From Trichomonas vaginalis G3 (Eukaryota; Parabasalia; Trichomonadida; Trichomonadidae): a stretch of DNA of 64,000 nucleotides. Positions 9,954 to 20,544 of the stretch are shown here, piece by piece. The notes under the pieces are model-generated. The model was not told where the DNA came from. It made no database searches and worked only from the letters and a program-made list of their open reading frames with translations. The stretch covers positions 29,465,896-29,529,895 of the forward strand of contig NC_067206.1 in assembly GCF_026262505.1 (NCBI RefSeq), read 5' to 3'. A program made the translations under genes and the position numbers. The first letter of the stretch is position 1; each line of letters starts with the position of its first letter.

Positions 9954-11909
9954 CTACAAAACAATTTGCTGAGTATCAGCTTTGATATCTTTCTGGTTCT
10001 GAATTATAATCTCAGATTTTATCTGTTTTAATCTCTCTCTCCAAATGACGAAAGATAGAAGCACGTACATCGTAAGAGAAAACAGGGTCAGAGGCGAGAA
10101 TAGAGCGGAAAACGGTCCGTCAGCAGTTACACACAGGATCTGGCTCAATACGATGAAAACTAGGGGGATCACGTTGAGAATCAGCATCTCTGCATTCACG
10201 AAATGGTTGACTGGGTGCTGTGAGAAAGCGATGCTTCCTAGGAAAAGGAAAGGTACGAAGTATAGCCCTATTCCTATGTTAATCACAATGAAGCACATGA
10301 CACACGCGTTCAATCCAGCCCTCGTGATGACGCACCATGTTAATGTCATAACGAATGTGTCATCGTATCTCATGAAGTACATGGGAAGGCAGAAGAAGGA
10401 GACGAAAGTCACGATGTAGCAGATCCAGAACTTCCTCGGAATCTTCAGGATGGAGAAGGAGATGAAGAAGGGACCAAGGAAAACAGATTTCATAAAACCT
10501 CTCATTGTGAATTTGTCCTCAGTTTCAGATGTCAGCCAAATGCCAAACTTGGAAATGTAGGTGGTAAAAGACTGACACTTGAGGATGAACGGTGTCAAGG
10601 TGGTGAAAACAAGGTATAAAACTATGACAGATAGCACAAAAATCATTGAATTAAATTTGATGAAAAATTTGACACTTTTCTCTTTTTGTTTTTCTCTAGA
10701 TTTCGAAACTAAAAACTCGGTCTCATACTTAACTCCATCTCCTTCTACTTTGAGTGAGTGCATTCCATTCGAAGTATGCACATCAAGGCCGTATACAACG
10801 AAGCCATCACCTTTCAAATCAATTTCCATTTCTTTTTCGAATTTCTTGTCAATGAAGACTTTGAGTGACATGTTCCTTTCGTCGTAAACAACAACTCTAA
10901 CCCTGAACTGCTCGGTTAAGAAGCCGCCTGAAGAGATGAACTGCTTCTCTGGTGGAGGATTGGTGACGATAAATTTCACTTTTGATGAGAAATTTACAAA
11001 ACTGTAGACAACAGAGCCTCCGTCGAAAGAGAGTAGTCCATAGCCTTGGAAGTAGGATGTCGTGGATCCAAAGATCTCGAGAGTACCACCAATGTGTCTA
11101 GTAAATGGTTTTGGCATGTGAAAATGGCCGACCAAATAAGATGTCACTTTTGAATTACTTAATTTTATTATATCCTCAAATTTTTTGTTTGTTGAGGATT
11201 TCTGGCCGAAAATGCACTGAGATGGGAAATGAGATGTGAGAATTGTGTAGTCTGATTCGACCTTGTCTAGCTCATTCTCTAATAAATCAAGTGTGTTTCT
11301 GGAAGGGCGCACAACTAATCCGTATGGCATTGGAGATGTAGGAAATGAGAATGGGTTGAGCAATATAACACGAATTTTCCCGTTTTCTGTATGAAAAATC
11401 GATTTTTCAATGAAAAAATTTTTTGTTTCAACGTTTTGTATGTATAAATGCTCTTTGTTATGAAGTCTCTCAAGAGCATGCTCATCATGGTTACCAGCAG
11501 CAGCAATGATTGGAAACGTTGCATTTTGTATGAGATCTTTATATACATCCCAATTACTTTGGAATTGACGATGCTGAGATATTTCTGATTTTGTTTCTGT
11601 TCCATCAACTAGATCGCCGGATATGATTAATAAGGTTGGCTTAATTATATTTGAAAACTCTTCTATTTGCTTTCGGGCGAACACTGCACGTTGTGGATGC
11701 TCTGGGTTCAAATGGAGATCAGTTAAATGACCAATAACTGTAGGTTGAATTGTTCGATTTATTATTATGGGTTTTTCTTTGACTAATTTTGGAACAATAA
11801 GCATTGTTGGCCTGTAAACAATATAAACACACAACGCTGATAGTGCTAATGGCCAAAATAAATGCGCAAGTAAAATTTCAATCACTTTGGGTCGAAATTT
11901 TCCGCTCAT
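9954..11909 (-). CDS. Membrane-bound metallophosphoesterase, TMEM62-like
   Basis: A 651-aa protein. An N-terminal signal anchor lies at residues 11-32. A calcineurin-like phosphoesterase domain follows with its metal-binding motifs in order: DLHL (64-67), GDLVD (98-102), GNHDEH (139-144), SHFP (226-229) and GHFH (261-264). A beta-rich segment (about 310-405) follows, then several membrane spans from about residue 427 to 630. This order (anchor, phosphoesterase, beta domain, multi-span C-terminus) matches TMEM62-type proteins, whose substrate is not established. The catalytic domain probably faces the lumen or outside. The start is a clear ATG. GC content is higher than in neighbouring genes. 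Confidence 0.85.
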   Translation of the reverse strand: MSGKFRPKVIEILLAHLFWPLALSALCVYIVYRPTMLIVPKLVKEKPIIINRTIQPTVIGHLTDLHLNPEHPQRAVFARKQIEEFSNIIKPTLLIISGDLVDGTETKSEISQHRQFQSNWDVYKDLIQNATFPIIAAAGNHDEHALERLHNKEHLYIQNVETKNFFIEKSIFHTENGKIRVILLNPFSFPTSPMPYGLVVRPSRNTLDLLENELDKVESDYTILTSHFPSQCIFGQKSSTNKKFEDIIKLSNSKVTSYLVGHFHMPKPFTRHIGGTLEIFGSTTSYFQGYGLLSFDGGSVVYSFVNFSSKVKFIVTNPPPEKQFISSGGFLTEQFRVRVVVYDERNMSLKVFIDKKFEKEMEIDLKGDGFVVYGLDVHTSNGMHSLKVEGDGVKYETEFLVSKSREKQKEKSVKFFIKFNSMIFVLSVIVLYLVFTTLTPFILKCQSFTTYISKFGIWLTSETEDKFTMRGFMKSVFLGPFFISFSILKIPRKFWICYIVTFVSFFCLPMYFMRYDDTFVMTLTWCVITRAGLNACVMCFIVINIGIGLYFVPFLFLGSIAFSQHPVNHFVNAEMLILNVIPLVFIVLSQILCVTADGPFSALFSPLTLFSLTMYVLLSFVIWRERLKQIKSEIIIQNQKDIKADTQQIVL

Positions 11910-13325
11910 CTGTCACTTTTCACGATTACTTTACACCCTTTCAAAGTATTAATCTAATTTATAGATGCATTTAAATTTATCAAGTTCCAAAATCATTTTT
12001 ATCTGATCACCTTATCGTTCTGACATTTTTTTTATTTTGATATCACAAATATTAATTGTGATGGGATTTTTTATTTGATTACGATCTAGACGGATTATTG
12101 AATTCAATTTTTTTTGAATTTTCTTCAAAATCGATGATTAAAAAATCGAATAGTATCGCGAATTCAGCACATCTTTATAATCCAAAAAATTTTGAAATCA
12201 AGTACTCAATTTTCATTTGACACTCAATCTATAAAAATTAAAAATATGTTTTCTTATTTTATTGATGGCTATTTTAGCTGATTTTCTATGTATATCTTCT
12301 GCCAACAGTTTAATGGTATTCTTTTCCAGCATTAACTGAATTTTGAAAAGAAAAAAGCAAAACTCATATCTAAAATTGAGATGGAAAAATAATCAACTCA
12401 TAAGCAAACGATATTTGATGAAGTCTTTATATTTATGTATAATTCATAAACAAAAGGAAGGAGAAATTCGAACTTTCTGAATTGAATTCTATGAAATGTC
12501 ACTTGTAATTCATAATGTGATTTCCTTTATAAAGGAAGAAAGGAAATATGATTGGAAATTAAATTTAATGGCATACTCACCACTTTGTTATCCTTATTCC
12601 TTAATTCGAGTATTCTATGTTAACGACAATTTCTTCAGCTTTTTTTCGTAAATTACTGTCATTATGGTAAGCATGTACGGACAAATCCTTCTTAAATCTG
12701 TAGTGAATTCGAGATATCTCTAGTAATTTCATTTATATAAAGAATCAATAGTTGTAGTTATCGAGGAATGGAGCTCTTTTATACAATTTGGATTTTACTA
12801 GTTAACGAAACGCATATATCTTATTATAATTATAGTATAACCAATATTTTAATATTGCAGTTAAAGGTGAAAGAAGATGAAACTGAGCCTTTTTATTGCT
12901 TGTTAAATCAATAGTTTTAACAATTAATCTATGACTACCTATTGAACTTTATTCAGTTATCTGAAGATACTTTTGTGCTGCATTATTTTCAATCGATTAT
13001 AATATAATGGTTTTTATAGTTGTAAAATAATTGGGCAGATTGAATATACATGGAGATGCGTTATTGACAAATTCTATCATGAAATATTAGCTAATTTCAT
13101 TCTTATAAACTGAATTTGCATCATTTGAAATGTATATTAGCAACAAAAATAATTGAGTTATGGCGATATGAACATCGACAACTTGAATCCAAAATTGGAT
13201 TATAAATCCTTATAATCTAATTTTTATATCAATCTAGATTTATTTTCAAATGAACAGTGAAAATTTCTAAAAATTAACGCTTTATCAACAAAATCAAAAC
13301 AAAAACCAACAAAATCGAGTAACCT
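11910..13325. other. 1.4-kb AT-rich spacer
   Basis: No gene, RNA or mobile element recognised. Strongly AT-rich with many short A/T runs. Confidence 0.5.
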
Positions 13326-14663
13326 CTACAATTTTTCCTTCTTAACTTCATCTGAAACTCTTTCACCATCATTTTCATCTTTTTTGAACAGTTCCGGGTG
13401 ATTTTTGATGTACTGTTCAGCCTGTCCGAGCTTGTCCATGTATATAGCTATTTCGCAGCTGATCTTGAAGTTCTGGACAATAAGTTCCTCCAGAAGAATT
13501 TTCTTCATCGCGAATTTCGGTTTCGACAAAAACTTCTTTGACGGCTTCTTCTTCAGGATCTGGAAGTCTATTGCTTCGTCAAGGGTCCTGAGGTCAGTCT
13601 GTATCGAGTCGATGTCCTTCCTGTACTTCTCGATGCGCACTGTCAGGGGCTCCATGTTGCTTTTGATTTTCTCTATCGAGCTCTGCATGTCCTCTGCGAC
13701 ATCCTCGGCTTTGTCGCCCTGCTCGAGACTGCCGATCTCTCTGGACAGCTCGTCGTTCTCAGCTTCGACCCTGGAGAGCTCGTCACGAAGCTCTGATTCG
13801 CGTGAGTTGAGATCTGATTCGATCTTTTCGAATCTTTCTTTCAGGAGGCAGATATCTGAGGTTTTCGAGTCTATACTGGAAAGAGTTGAACTGTATTCGG
13901 ATTTGAAAAGAGATTTTGTTTCGGAATATTTTGTTTGTAAATTTGTTTTTTGGAGTTTGGCAGATTCAACTTGTTTCTGCTGATCTGCAATAAGGATGTT
14001 TAAAGATTCAATGTTCTGCTTTGTTTCTGCTAGCTTGGAAATAGAGAGTTGATATTGATTTTCCAGTTTTTCGCATTTTTCTGTTAGATGATTCGAAAAT
14101 TTAGTATTAGTACGGATCCTCTTTTCTTTAGATGGAATAGAATCTGATAAAGATGCTTTCTTCTTGAGTAATTCTGAAATTTGTGTTTCAATCTGTTGAA
14201 AGTATAAAGAAATATCCCCATTCCTCTCTTCAAAAGTTAAAATTTCATTGAATTTGGATGGCTCTGCCTGCAATGCTTTATATTTGAGAACATTTGACTG
14301 ATTTTGTGACGCATTTGATTTGTTTTGAGTAATTTGACTCAATTTACGTTCTTTTTGGGTATTGAGATTGGAAATTTCTTGAATTTGCTTCTCTAACTCA
14401 TTAGTGCGATCATTTTGTGAAGTAATTAGAGAATTTAATTCATTTTTTGCAGATTCGATTTCATTATTTAAATCATCTAGTTGATTTCGAAAGATATTTT
14501 GTGAATCTTCTCGCTTTTTGTTCAAATCTTCGATTTCAATATTAATATTTTTTACTTCTTCATTCATTTGCTCAAGGGCGAGATATCGACTATTAAGATC
14601 ATCTGTTTCTTCACATATTTTGGCTAGCTTTTCTTGCAGCGCCGATATCTCATTATCTGCCAT
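13326..14663 (-). CDS. Long coiled-coil protein
   Basis: A 445-aa protein that is almost entirely heptad-rich and charged from residue 3 to about 380 (Glu, Lys, Leu, Asn, Gln, Ser), followed by a less regular C-terminus with a basic segment (KKKPSKKFLSKPKF). No membrane span and no catalytic motif. Such proteins usually serve as cytoskeletal, Golgi or basal-body linkers, but nothing assigns this one. The ATG is clear. It is transcribed away from the BTB-like/UBR gene, across a 422-bp spacer. Confidence 0.8.
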   Translation of the reverse strand: MADNEISALQEKLAKICEETDDLNSRYLALEQMNEEVKNINIEIEDLNKKREDSQNIFRNQLDDLNNEIESAKNELNSLITSQNDRTNELEKQIQEISNLNTQKERKLSQITQNKSNASQNQSNVLKYKALQAEPSKFNEILTFEERNGDISLYFQQIETQISELLKKKASLSDSIPSKEKRIRTNTKFSNHLTEKCEKLENQYQLSISKLAETKQNIESLNILIADQQKQVESAKLQKTNLQTKYSETKSLFKSEYSSTLSSIDSKTSDICLLKERFEKIESDLNSRESELRDELSRVEAENDELSREIGSLEQGDKAEDVAEDMQSSIEKIKSNMEPLTVRIEKYRKDIDSIQTDLRTLDEAIDFQILKKKPSKKFLSKPKFAMKKILLEELIVQNFKISCEIAIYMDKLGQAEQYIKNHPELFKKDENDGERVSDEVKKEKL

Positions 14664-15085
14664 TTTTTTGTTTGAAAAAAAAAATCGCTGTATAGATTGT
14701 CATATTATTAACCATGAACTTTACATCTCTTCAGTTGAGATCTTGTTGCACATTCTTTCCAAAAAGAAGAGCCTCTCACAATTTATAACAATCTTTATGT
14801 GCAAAATATAGAAACATAGCGTGAATTCAAAACCAATATAGCCGTTATAGGCGACATACAACGAAAATGGTAATCAAACTTATTACCATAACAAAACAAA
14901 ATTATTTATCCAACAATTTGCTATGATCTTCTAACATCATATACTCTTATGCAAAATATTGAACTCCCTTCTATGATCAGGAATAAAAATGATGGCAAAT
15001 AATACTTTGATCAACTTTTAATCAAATTTTCTTTCAAATTTTGAATGTTATCAATTTTAGTTTCATTTTTTTATTTGATTTCGCA
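14664..15085. other. Divergent spacer, coiled-coil / UBR genes
   Basis: AT-rich intergenic region between divergent genes, presumably holding both promoters. No specific motif could be assigned. Confidence 0.4.
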
Positions 15086-16069
15086 ATGAAAGAGATCCAA
15101 TTCTCGCCTAGCAAAATCATGAGATGCGTATCGTTAATCAAAGACACAGAAGAGGAGTTTGAAATTATCTTTAATCAAACCAATGCATTTAAATTAAAAA
15201 AGTTTGAAGCAATCTTGCTTTCAAAATTAATATATCGAATAATATCAACAGATTTAACATGCTCATCTTATAAGCTACAATATTCAGCAGATGATGAAAT
15301 AATAACAAGCTTTTTTACCCAAATTTCTTCAACAAATTTAGACATCCCCTTAGAAAAAGTGGATTACTATTTACCAATTGCAAAAGAACTAGAAATGCCA
15401 GAAGTTATAGAAGCAATTAAGTTTAACTCCGCATTAATTCCCACTCAAAATCTCGAATTACCTCTTATTTTCTATGATTACAAGAGTTTATTGCAATCTA
15501 TTGCCAAAAATATCAATAAAATTCCGGAAAAATGGCTTTTATCCATTCCTACTTCTTTTATTATTGATATCTATAATCAAAATCCGGAGTTTGATGACTG
15601 GAATGTTTACGTCAACACAATAATAAGCCATCACCTACCTGTGCATTACTTAAATGACGTGCCTATATCAGATTTGGAAATTTCAACGATGGAAATGCTG
15701 ATTAAATACTACATTGAGATGAACTCACAACAGAGGATAGCTGAAGTTGCATTAGCCCTCGCAAAAATTGCTCAAGATCTCCAAATCGAAAATACAGAAT
15801 TGCAAGATATCATTAAAAACGGCGTTAAGTATGATAAAGAAAATGATTGTTCATTTATCAAATCAGGAAGAACATATATACGTGAAGAATTCTGGAAATG
15901 CATAGATTGTTGCCATAACAATCAAATTATCTGCACAGCCTGCAAAAACAAATGCCATGCAGGACATAGTGTTGTTCCAGATCAGACTTCATCTGGATTT
16001 TGCGACTGTGGTGCTGGAGATCTCGGATGCAAGTGCCAATGCATGGATAGAAAACACTTAATCAAATAA
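15086..16069 (+). CDS. BTB-like protein with C-terminal UBR-box zinc finger
   Basis: A 327-aa protein from the ATG at 15086; the frame is open further upstream but without an ATG. Residues about 15-105 have the pattern of a degenerate BTB/POZ fold (a helix-strand stretch ending in YYLPIAKELEMPEVIEAI). The middle is helical. The last 75 residues form a UBR-box-type zinc finger: WKCIDCC, IICTACKNKCHAGH and FCDCGAGDLGCKCQC. UBR boxes bind N-degrons in ubiquitin ligases, and BTB domains can bind cullin-3, so a role in substrate recognition is plausible. That is inference; no RING or HECT domain is present. Converges with the kinesin gene, 142 bp apart. Confidence 0.8.
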   Translation: MKEIQFSPSKIMRCVSLIKDTEEEFEIIFNQTNAFKLKKFEAILLSKLIYRIISTDLTCSSYKLQYSADDEIITSFFTQISSTNLDIPLEKVDYYLPIAKELEMPEVIEAIKFNSALIPTQNLELPLIFYDYKSLLQSIAKNINKIPEKWLLSIPTSFIIDIYNQNPEFDDWNVYVNTIISHHLPVHYLNDVPISDLEISTMEMLIKYYIEMNSQQRIAEVALALAKIAQDLQIENTELQDIIKNGVKYDKENDCSFIKSGRTYIREEFWKCIDCCHNNQIICTACKNKCHAGHSVVPDQTSSGFCDCGAGDLGCKCQCMDRKHLIK

Positions 16070-16211
16070 AATTTTATATATTACTAAAAAATATTTAATT
16101 CTCTTTAATTTGAGTCAAAAAATTTAAAACAGACTGAAATACGACATATTCAAAACAATATAGCATTGAGTTGAGCAAAAAGCATATCATGATTACGAAG
16201 AAATGTAATTT

Positions 16212-18224
16212 TTATAAAACTATAACACAAACACATAAAACAAATGTTAATATAAGGGTTAAAGTGTGAAAGAACATTTTCACATAATAATTCTCTCTTG
16301 GGATGTAGTAGTTTTTCCTTGAATAATATTCCTTATTTATTTCCGGAATAATAATATTGTCTACATGGTCATATTCATTGTATTCTTCTATCTTTGTTTC
16401 TGATTCTGTTTCAAGAATATCAAGCAATTTATTTGCAAGTTTATTCTCATTGATGTTCTGAATAAGGGGATTATTCTCTTTTTTCAGATCCCTCTTTAAG
16501 CGAGTTGCCTGTATTTCCTTTTCTGCATAGGCTGGTTTAATTAACTGCTTTTGAAGATTATCATTTTCCATTTGCAAATCTGTAAGTGCTTTAATATAAT
16601 AAGAGACTTCCCAATCAGCTTGTTGCTTTTCTTCCTGGCTTTCTGTTTTCATTTTCATGATTTCTTCTTTCTCTTTTGTATATTCAGCATTTAATTTTTG
16701 TAATTCGGCATTTTTTAGAGTCAACATTTGAATATTTTCTTCTAAAATCTTAATTTTTTCATTATTTTCCTTCTCCCTAAGTAAACTTGATTCATTTAAC
16801 AATGAATATTGGGTTCGAATTTCTTGCAATTCTTTCATTGCATTATCAATATCAACATTCAGAGAATTGACCTTTTCTTCCATTTCCTTAGCCAATTTCT
16901 CATTTTTCTCTTTTAAGCTTTCAATTTCAATTTTATCCATATTAATTATTTCTGTTTTACTCTCCTTTAGGACTTTATTGGATAATTCTTGGCATAGTCT
17001 ATCAGCTTCAATTTCGCTTGTAACGCTGTTATCATCATCGGATTGCGAGTCTAATAAATCCAAATTAATGTTTGCAGTGTATGACTTTCTAGGAGCGGCA
17101 AGACGGGAATATGATTTTCTGCTTTCATCAAAGATAGTAGTTGTGATCTCTTCAATGCGGTTTCTTGATTCCTGAATTTCTTGGATATGTTTTCCTGGAA
17201 TTTCATTTTCATATTTCGAAAGTTTTGCCTGCAACGATATAATTTCATTCTTTAATTGATCAATTAATACTTTATCCGAAACAATTTTGTTTGATTTTGG
17301 TGTATTTTTAACTTTCATTGCATTACTTGCAAATCTTAGTGTATTTTCTGAAACATATCTCTGCTGTGCATCACCACTTATTGTGCATATAATTGCTGTT
17401 TTAGAATTTCCTCCAATAGAATTTTTAAGGTCTTTTGTCAACTTTGATGAAGCGTATGAAACAGCTCTATTATGAACTAAAGCATCAACAACCGTTGAAA
17501 GAGATAATAGAGAGATATTGATGTTCTTGGCTTCTATTTTTCTATTTCCGGTAGCCTCTGTGTCTGAAATACATTCAGAACCGGCTAAATCAACTAAAAA
17601 TAATTCTGATGTTAAAGTGTGCTCACCAGGTGCTATTGGCTGTATATTAAGGCAAATTTTGGCAAGAGAATGCGATCTACTGCTCTGATTATTCATTTTT
17701 GTAGCTCCGATAGATCTGCGTTCGTTACCTTCTTGTAACAATTTTAGTATTTCAGCTGCATTAGTTGCTTTAATAGTAATGAACGATTGCCTTGAGTTGG
17801 ATTCTGAATCATCTACTAGTAAATCGCGATATTTTTCGCAATAAATTTCATAAAAAGAGAAATAAACGCTAATATTATATTTGCTTGACTTCTCTTTTAT
17901 AAGGGCAAAAATGTCATTAACAGCATGTACGATTATTCCAGGATGCTCTGAATTTCCTGTCATTGTAAAGGTTTTGCCTGATCCTGTCTGTCCATATGCT
18001 AAAATTGTTCCATTGATGCCGTTAAATGAATTTAATATTATTTGCTTTGCTAGTTTATTATAAATATCGGCTGATTCAGACGAGGGAGAAAAAACGTAGT
18101 CGAAACATTTTGCATCTGGCATTTTATCACATGATATTGACTTATTATCATCACCAATACGCCAGTATTCACGATTATTCTCAGCAGGTTTCACTCTAAC
18201 ACAAACGTGAATTGCTGATTTCAT
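16212..18224 (-). CDS. Kinesin motor protein with C-terminal membrane anchor
   Basis: A 670-aa protein from the ATG at 18224, which places the motor start (IHVCVRVKP) at residue 5. An in-frame ATG at 18251 is an alternative. Motor domain residues 1-330: P-loop GQTGSGKT (78-85), switch I NNQSSRSH (178-185), switch II DLAGSE (212-217). The neck is followed by long coiled coils (about 340-385 and 440-580), with Ser/Asp-rich linkers between. The last 22 or so residues are strongly hydrophobic (MFFHTLTLILTFVLCVCVIVL) and end at the stop, as in tail-anchored proteins. An N-terminal motor predicts plus-end movement. A tail anchor would fix the motor directly in a membrane. Confidence 0.9.
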   Translation of the reverse strand: MKSAIHVCVRVKPAENNREYWRIGDDNKSISCDKMPDAKCFDYVFSPSSESADIYNKLAKQIILNSFNGINGTILAYGQTGSGKTFTMTGNSEHPGIIVHAVNDIFALIKEKSSKYNISVYFSFYEIYCEKYRDLLVDDSESNSRQSFITIKATNAAEILKLLQEGNERRSIGATKMNNQSSRSHSLAKICLNIQPIAPGEHTLTSELFLVDLAGSECISDTEATGNRKIEAKNINISLLSLSTVVDALVHNRAVSYASSKLTKDLKNSIGGNSKTAIICTISGDAQQRYVSENTLRFASNAMKVKNTPKSNKIVSDKVLIDQLKNEIISLQAKLSKYENEIPGKHIQEIQESRNRIEEITTTIFDESRKSYSRLAAPRKSYTANINLDLLDSQSDDDNSVTSEIEADRLCQELSNKVLKESKTEIINMDKIEIESLKEKNEKLAKEMEEKVNSLNVDIDNAMKELQEIRTQYSLLNESSLLREKENNEKIKILEENIQMLTLKNAELQKLNAEYTKEKEEIMKMKTESQEEKQQADWEVSYYIKALTDLQMENDNLQKQLIKPAYAEKEIQATRLKRDLKKENNPLIQNINENKLANKLLDILETESETKIEEYNEYDHVDNIIIPEINKEYYSRKNYYIPRENYYVKMFFHTLTLILTFVLCVCVIVL

Positions 18225-18440
18225 ACCAATAAAAAATTTAAACGTACACATTATTTCTTTCCTTTGACTATTGGGTATTGGAATCACAGAAGAGCAAGTA
18301 AATAACTCCAAATTAGCGTTGCTATTATATAGAAAGAGTGTAATTCATATTTTTTTTTAATTCAAAATTTTTTATAAAACAATAGAAATAATTGAATCTA
18401 ATGAAACAAATGAAATATATTGGAAGATCGTTATTCACTG

Positions 18441-18971
18441 TTATGAAAAAATAGATGGCTTTTCTGAATTCTTTAATTTTCTTAATTCGTTTATGATTTC
18501 TTCTCGTACACGAAGCATTACACAAGCATCGGAGTCTGGTTCCTCAACTTCTGCACAGTCTTCTTTTTTTATTTCTTCATTTGAAGTTTTCTTCTTTTTT
18601 TCATTGGTAGATGGGTTGATATTGTTCTGCTTTTGATTTGATTGTATTTTTGTGTTATTTTGTGGTTTTGGTTCTTGAACTTTAGTGAGATTTTTCGATG
18701 TCTGATTGTATTGTGCTGATATAGATGTAGAATTTAGTTTTGATATGTTTGTATTTGTATGATTAGCGTCAATAGGAGATTTAGTTGAATTAAAATTTGT
18801 TGTTAAAGGACCATTTGATGGAGAGCTTTTGGATGACCTAGATTTTGATTTGGTATCTACGCTACCATTATTTGAAAGTATCTTCTTTGAATTTGATAAG
18901 ATTATGAAAAAAGCAATGTTTCTCATTTGAAAAAAAAAGGGGATGGTAGACCCTTCAAAATTTCTATTCAT
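18441..18971 (-). CDS. Asn/Ser/Lys-rich low-complexity protein
   Basis: A 176-codon frame from the ATG at 18971 (a second ATG at 18926). A short hydrophobic N-terminal stretch (MRNIAFFIILSNSKKIL) is followed by about 100 residues rich in Asn, Ser, Thr and Lys, then an acidic patch and a helical C-terminus (VREEIINELRKLKNSEK). No known domain. The frame is longer than chance for such AT-rich DNA and lies on the same strand as the kinesin gene, 217 bp upstream of its start. Whether it is expressed is uncertain. Confidence 0.45.
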   Translation of the reverse strand: MNRNFEGSTIPFFFQMRNIAFFIILSNSKKILSNNGSVDTKSKSRSSKSSPSNGPLTTNFNSTKSPIDANHTNTNISKLNSTSISAQYNQTSKNLTKVQEPKPQNNTKIQSNQKQNNINPSTNEKKKKTSNEEIKKEDCAEVEEPDSDACVMLRVREEIINELRKLKNSEKPSIFS

Positions 18972-19450
18972 AGAAAATATCGCTGTGATAGACCTTTTTT
19001 TATGATTTTCTTTCAATTTGAATAATCAGAGGAGCTCCCTATTGTTCTTAGATGCAGTTAACTTATACATCATGTAGTTCTATTTAAAATGCTTTAACAT
19101 AATGAAAATATTTGTCTCATGATAATATAAATATTAAGAATCGATTAGATTGCTCAATGTCAATGATTTAATCTTTAGGCACTCATTTAAAAATGGGCAA
19201 TTTATATTTTGTTATCCAAAACTTTAGATATAGGAATTTCTCGATCAAGATTTTGTCTTGTTACTTAAGCACAATTAGATTTGTCTGTAATTTGTTCAGT
19301 TTGTCATTGATTCCTCTATGAAATTCACATGAAACAATTCAATAGTTTACAATTTAAGTTATCTTATTCAATAACTTAGAATTTAAATGACATTTTTAAC
19401 CTTTAATTTTAAATTTTTTTTGAATACACAATATATATATCATGACAAAT

Positions 19451-20544
19451 TTAAGGGACCACTGCACGGCCAAACAAGACCTATCGTCTTTTAAAAATCT
19501 TCATCGAGTTTTAAGGCTAAAAATTCAATAAACTCGAAAAAATTAAGTTAGGGTCTTTTGAATCCCTGCAAGATACTTGTCAAATTCCCTTATTATCACT
19601 CTTCAAATTCTCTTTTCATATTAAATATTAAAATTATTATCAATAAAATTGGAAATTTATCATTAATAATAGTGGTCACCTGCCTATATTCATCATATAC
19701 GACCATTTTATTCACTAAGAACTTCAAAATTTCTGTTATTCATTTATTTTGTATGAGAATTTTGTTATGATTATAGAATATATAGGAGTAAACACGAGCT
19801 GCATCATGAAATAACAAAGTTTGAATATTGATACATGCAAAAATGATAAGTATTCAAATGGATTATTTTGATAAATTTTATTTGGAATCATATTCTATGA
19901 ATAGTGATTTACATCAATATGATTTGAACATATATCTATTCATATTCAATCAGACCTAAAATTTAAAAATAAAAAATATTTGAAATTAAATTCAACTAAA
20001 AACTTAATGACTTGCATATGAAATTGACATAGATATCATGTAATACTTCTAACAAGACTTTTCTGAAAAAATTAGTATATGTGAAGTTTTGCAAGGTTAT
20101 TCTATTTTAAAATTATCTGTTATAAAATTCAAATGTATTTGCAATCATCAAAATTTAAAAATAATGACTTTTCTCTCAATTTAATTTGCAAAAAAATTCG
20201 CAGATATTATATTTTAATTAATATAAAAATATTGTCCAATAAAAACTTTTTATCGATCCACTATTAAAATCGGAAAATCGTGAATTTTTAAAACACGCTA
20301 TGAAAACAGAAAAAAAATCGAAAAATAAAAATCATCTCAAAACTCGCCGATTTCAAGATTTTTCTTTAATTCGAAATAACATGATGCTAAAGTATCATAC
20401 CAAAAGGTGTGTATATTGGCGAGAATTGAAAAATATCAATCTGATGAGTAGCAAAATAAGTATTTATAATTGAGGTGAAAACGATAAATCTCATATTGCC
20501 TCTCAATTTTTCTGAGTCTCTCAATTTTTGCAGTGGTCCCTTAA
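19451..20544. mobile_element. TTAA-flanked MITE, non-autonomous DNA transposon
   Basis: The ends read TTAAGGGACCACTGCA and its exact complement TGCAGTGGTCCCTTAA (16 bp including TTAA). The 1,094-bp interior has no transposase frame. TTAA at both outer edges fits a piggyBac-type target duplication; with TA as the duplication it could instead be Tc1/mariner-like. No second copy is seen in this window. Confidence 0.7.

Noticed and set aside
10045-10887. Frames of 124 and 102 codons antisense to the metallophosphoesterase gene
   Set aside because: Shadows of a well-supported gene with complete catalytic motifs.
13405-13983. 192-codon frame antisense to the coiled-coil gene
   Set aside because: Ser/Phe/Leu-rich mirror of a Glu/Lys/Ser coiled coil; no independent support.
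19558-19770. 70-codon frame inside the TTAA-flanked MITE as a transposase
   Set aside because: Too short, no catalytic motif, typical AT-rich chance frame.
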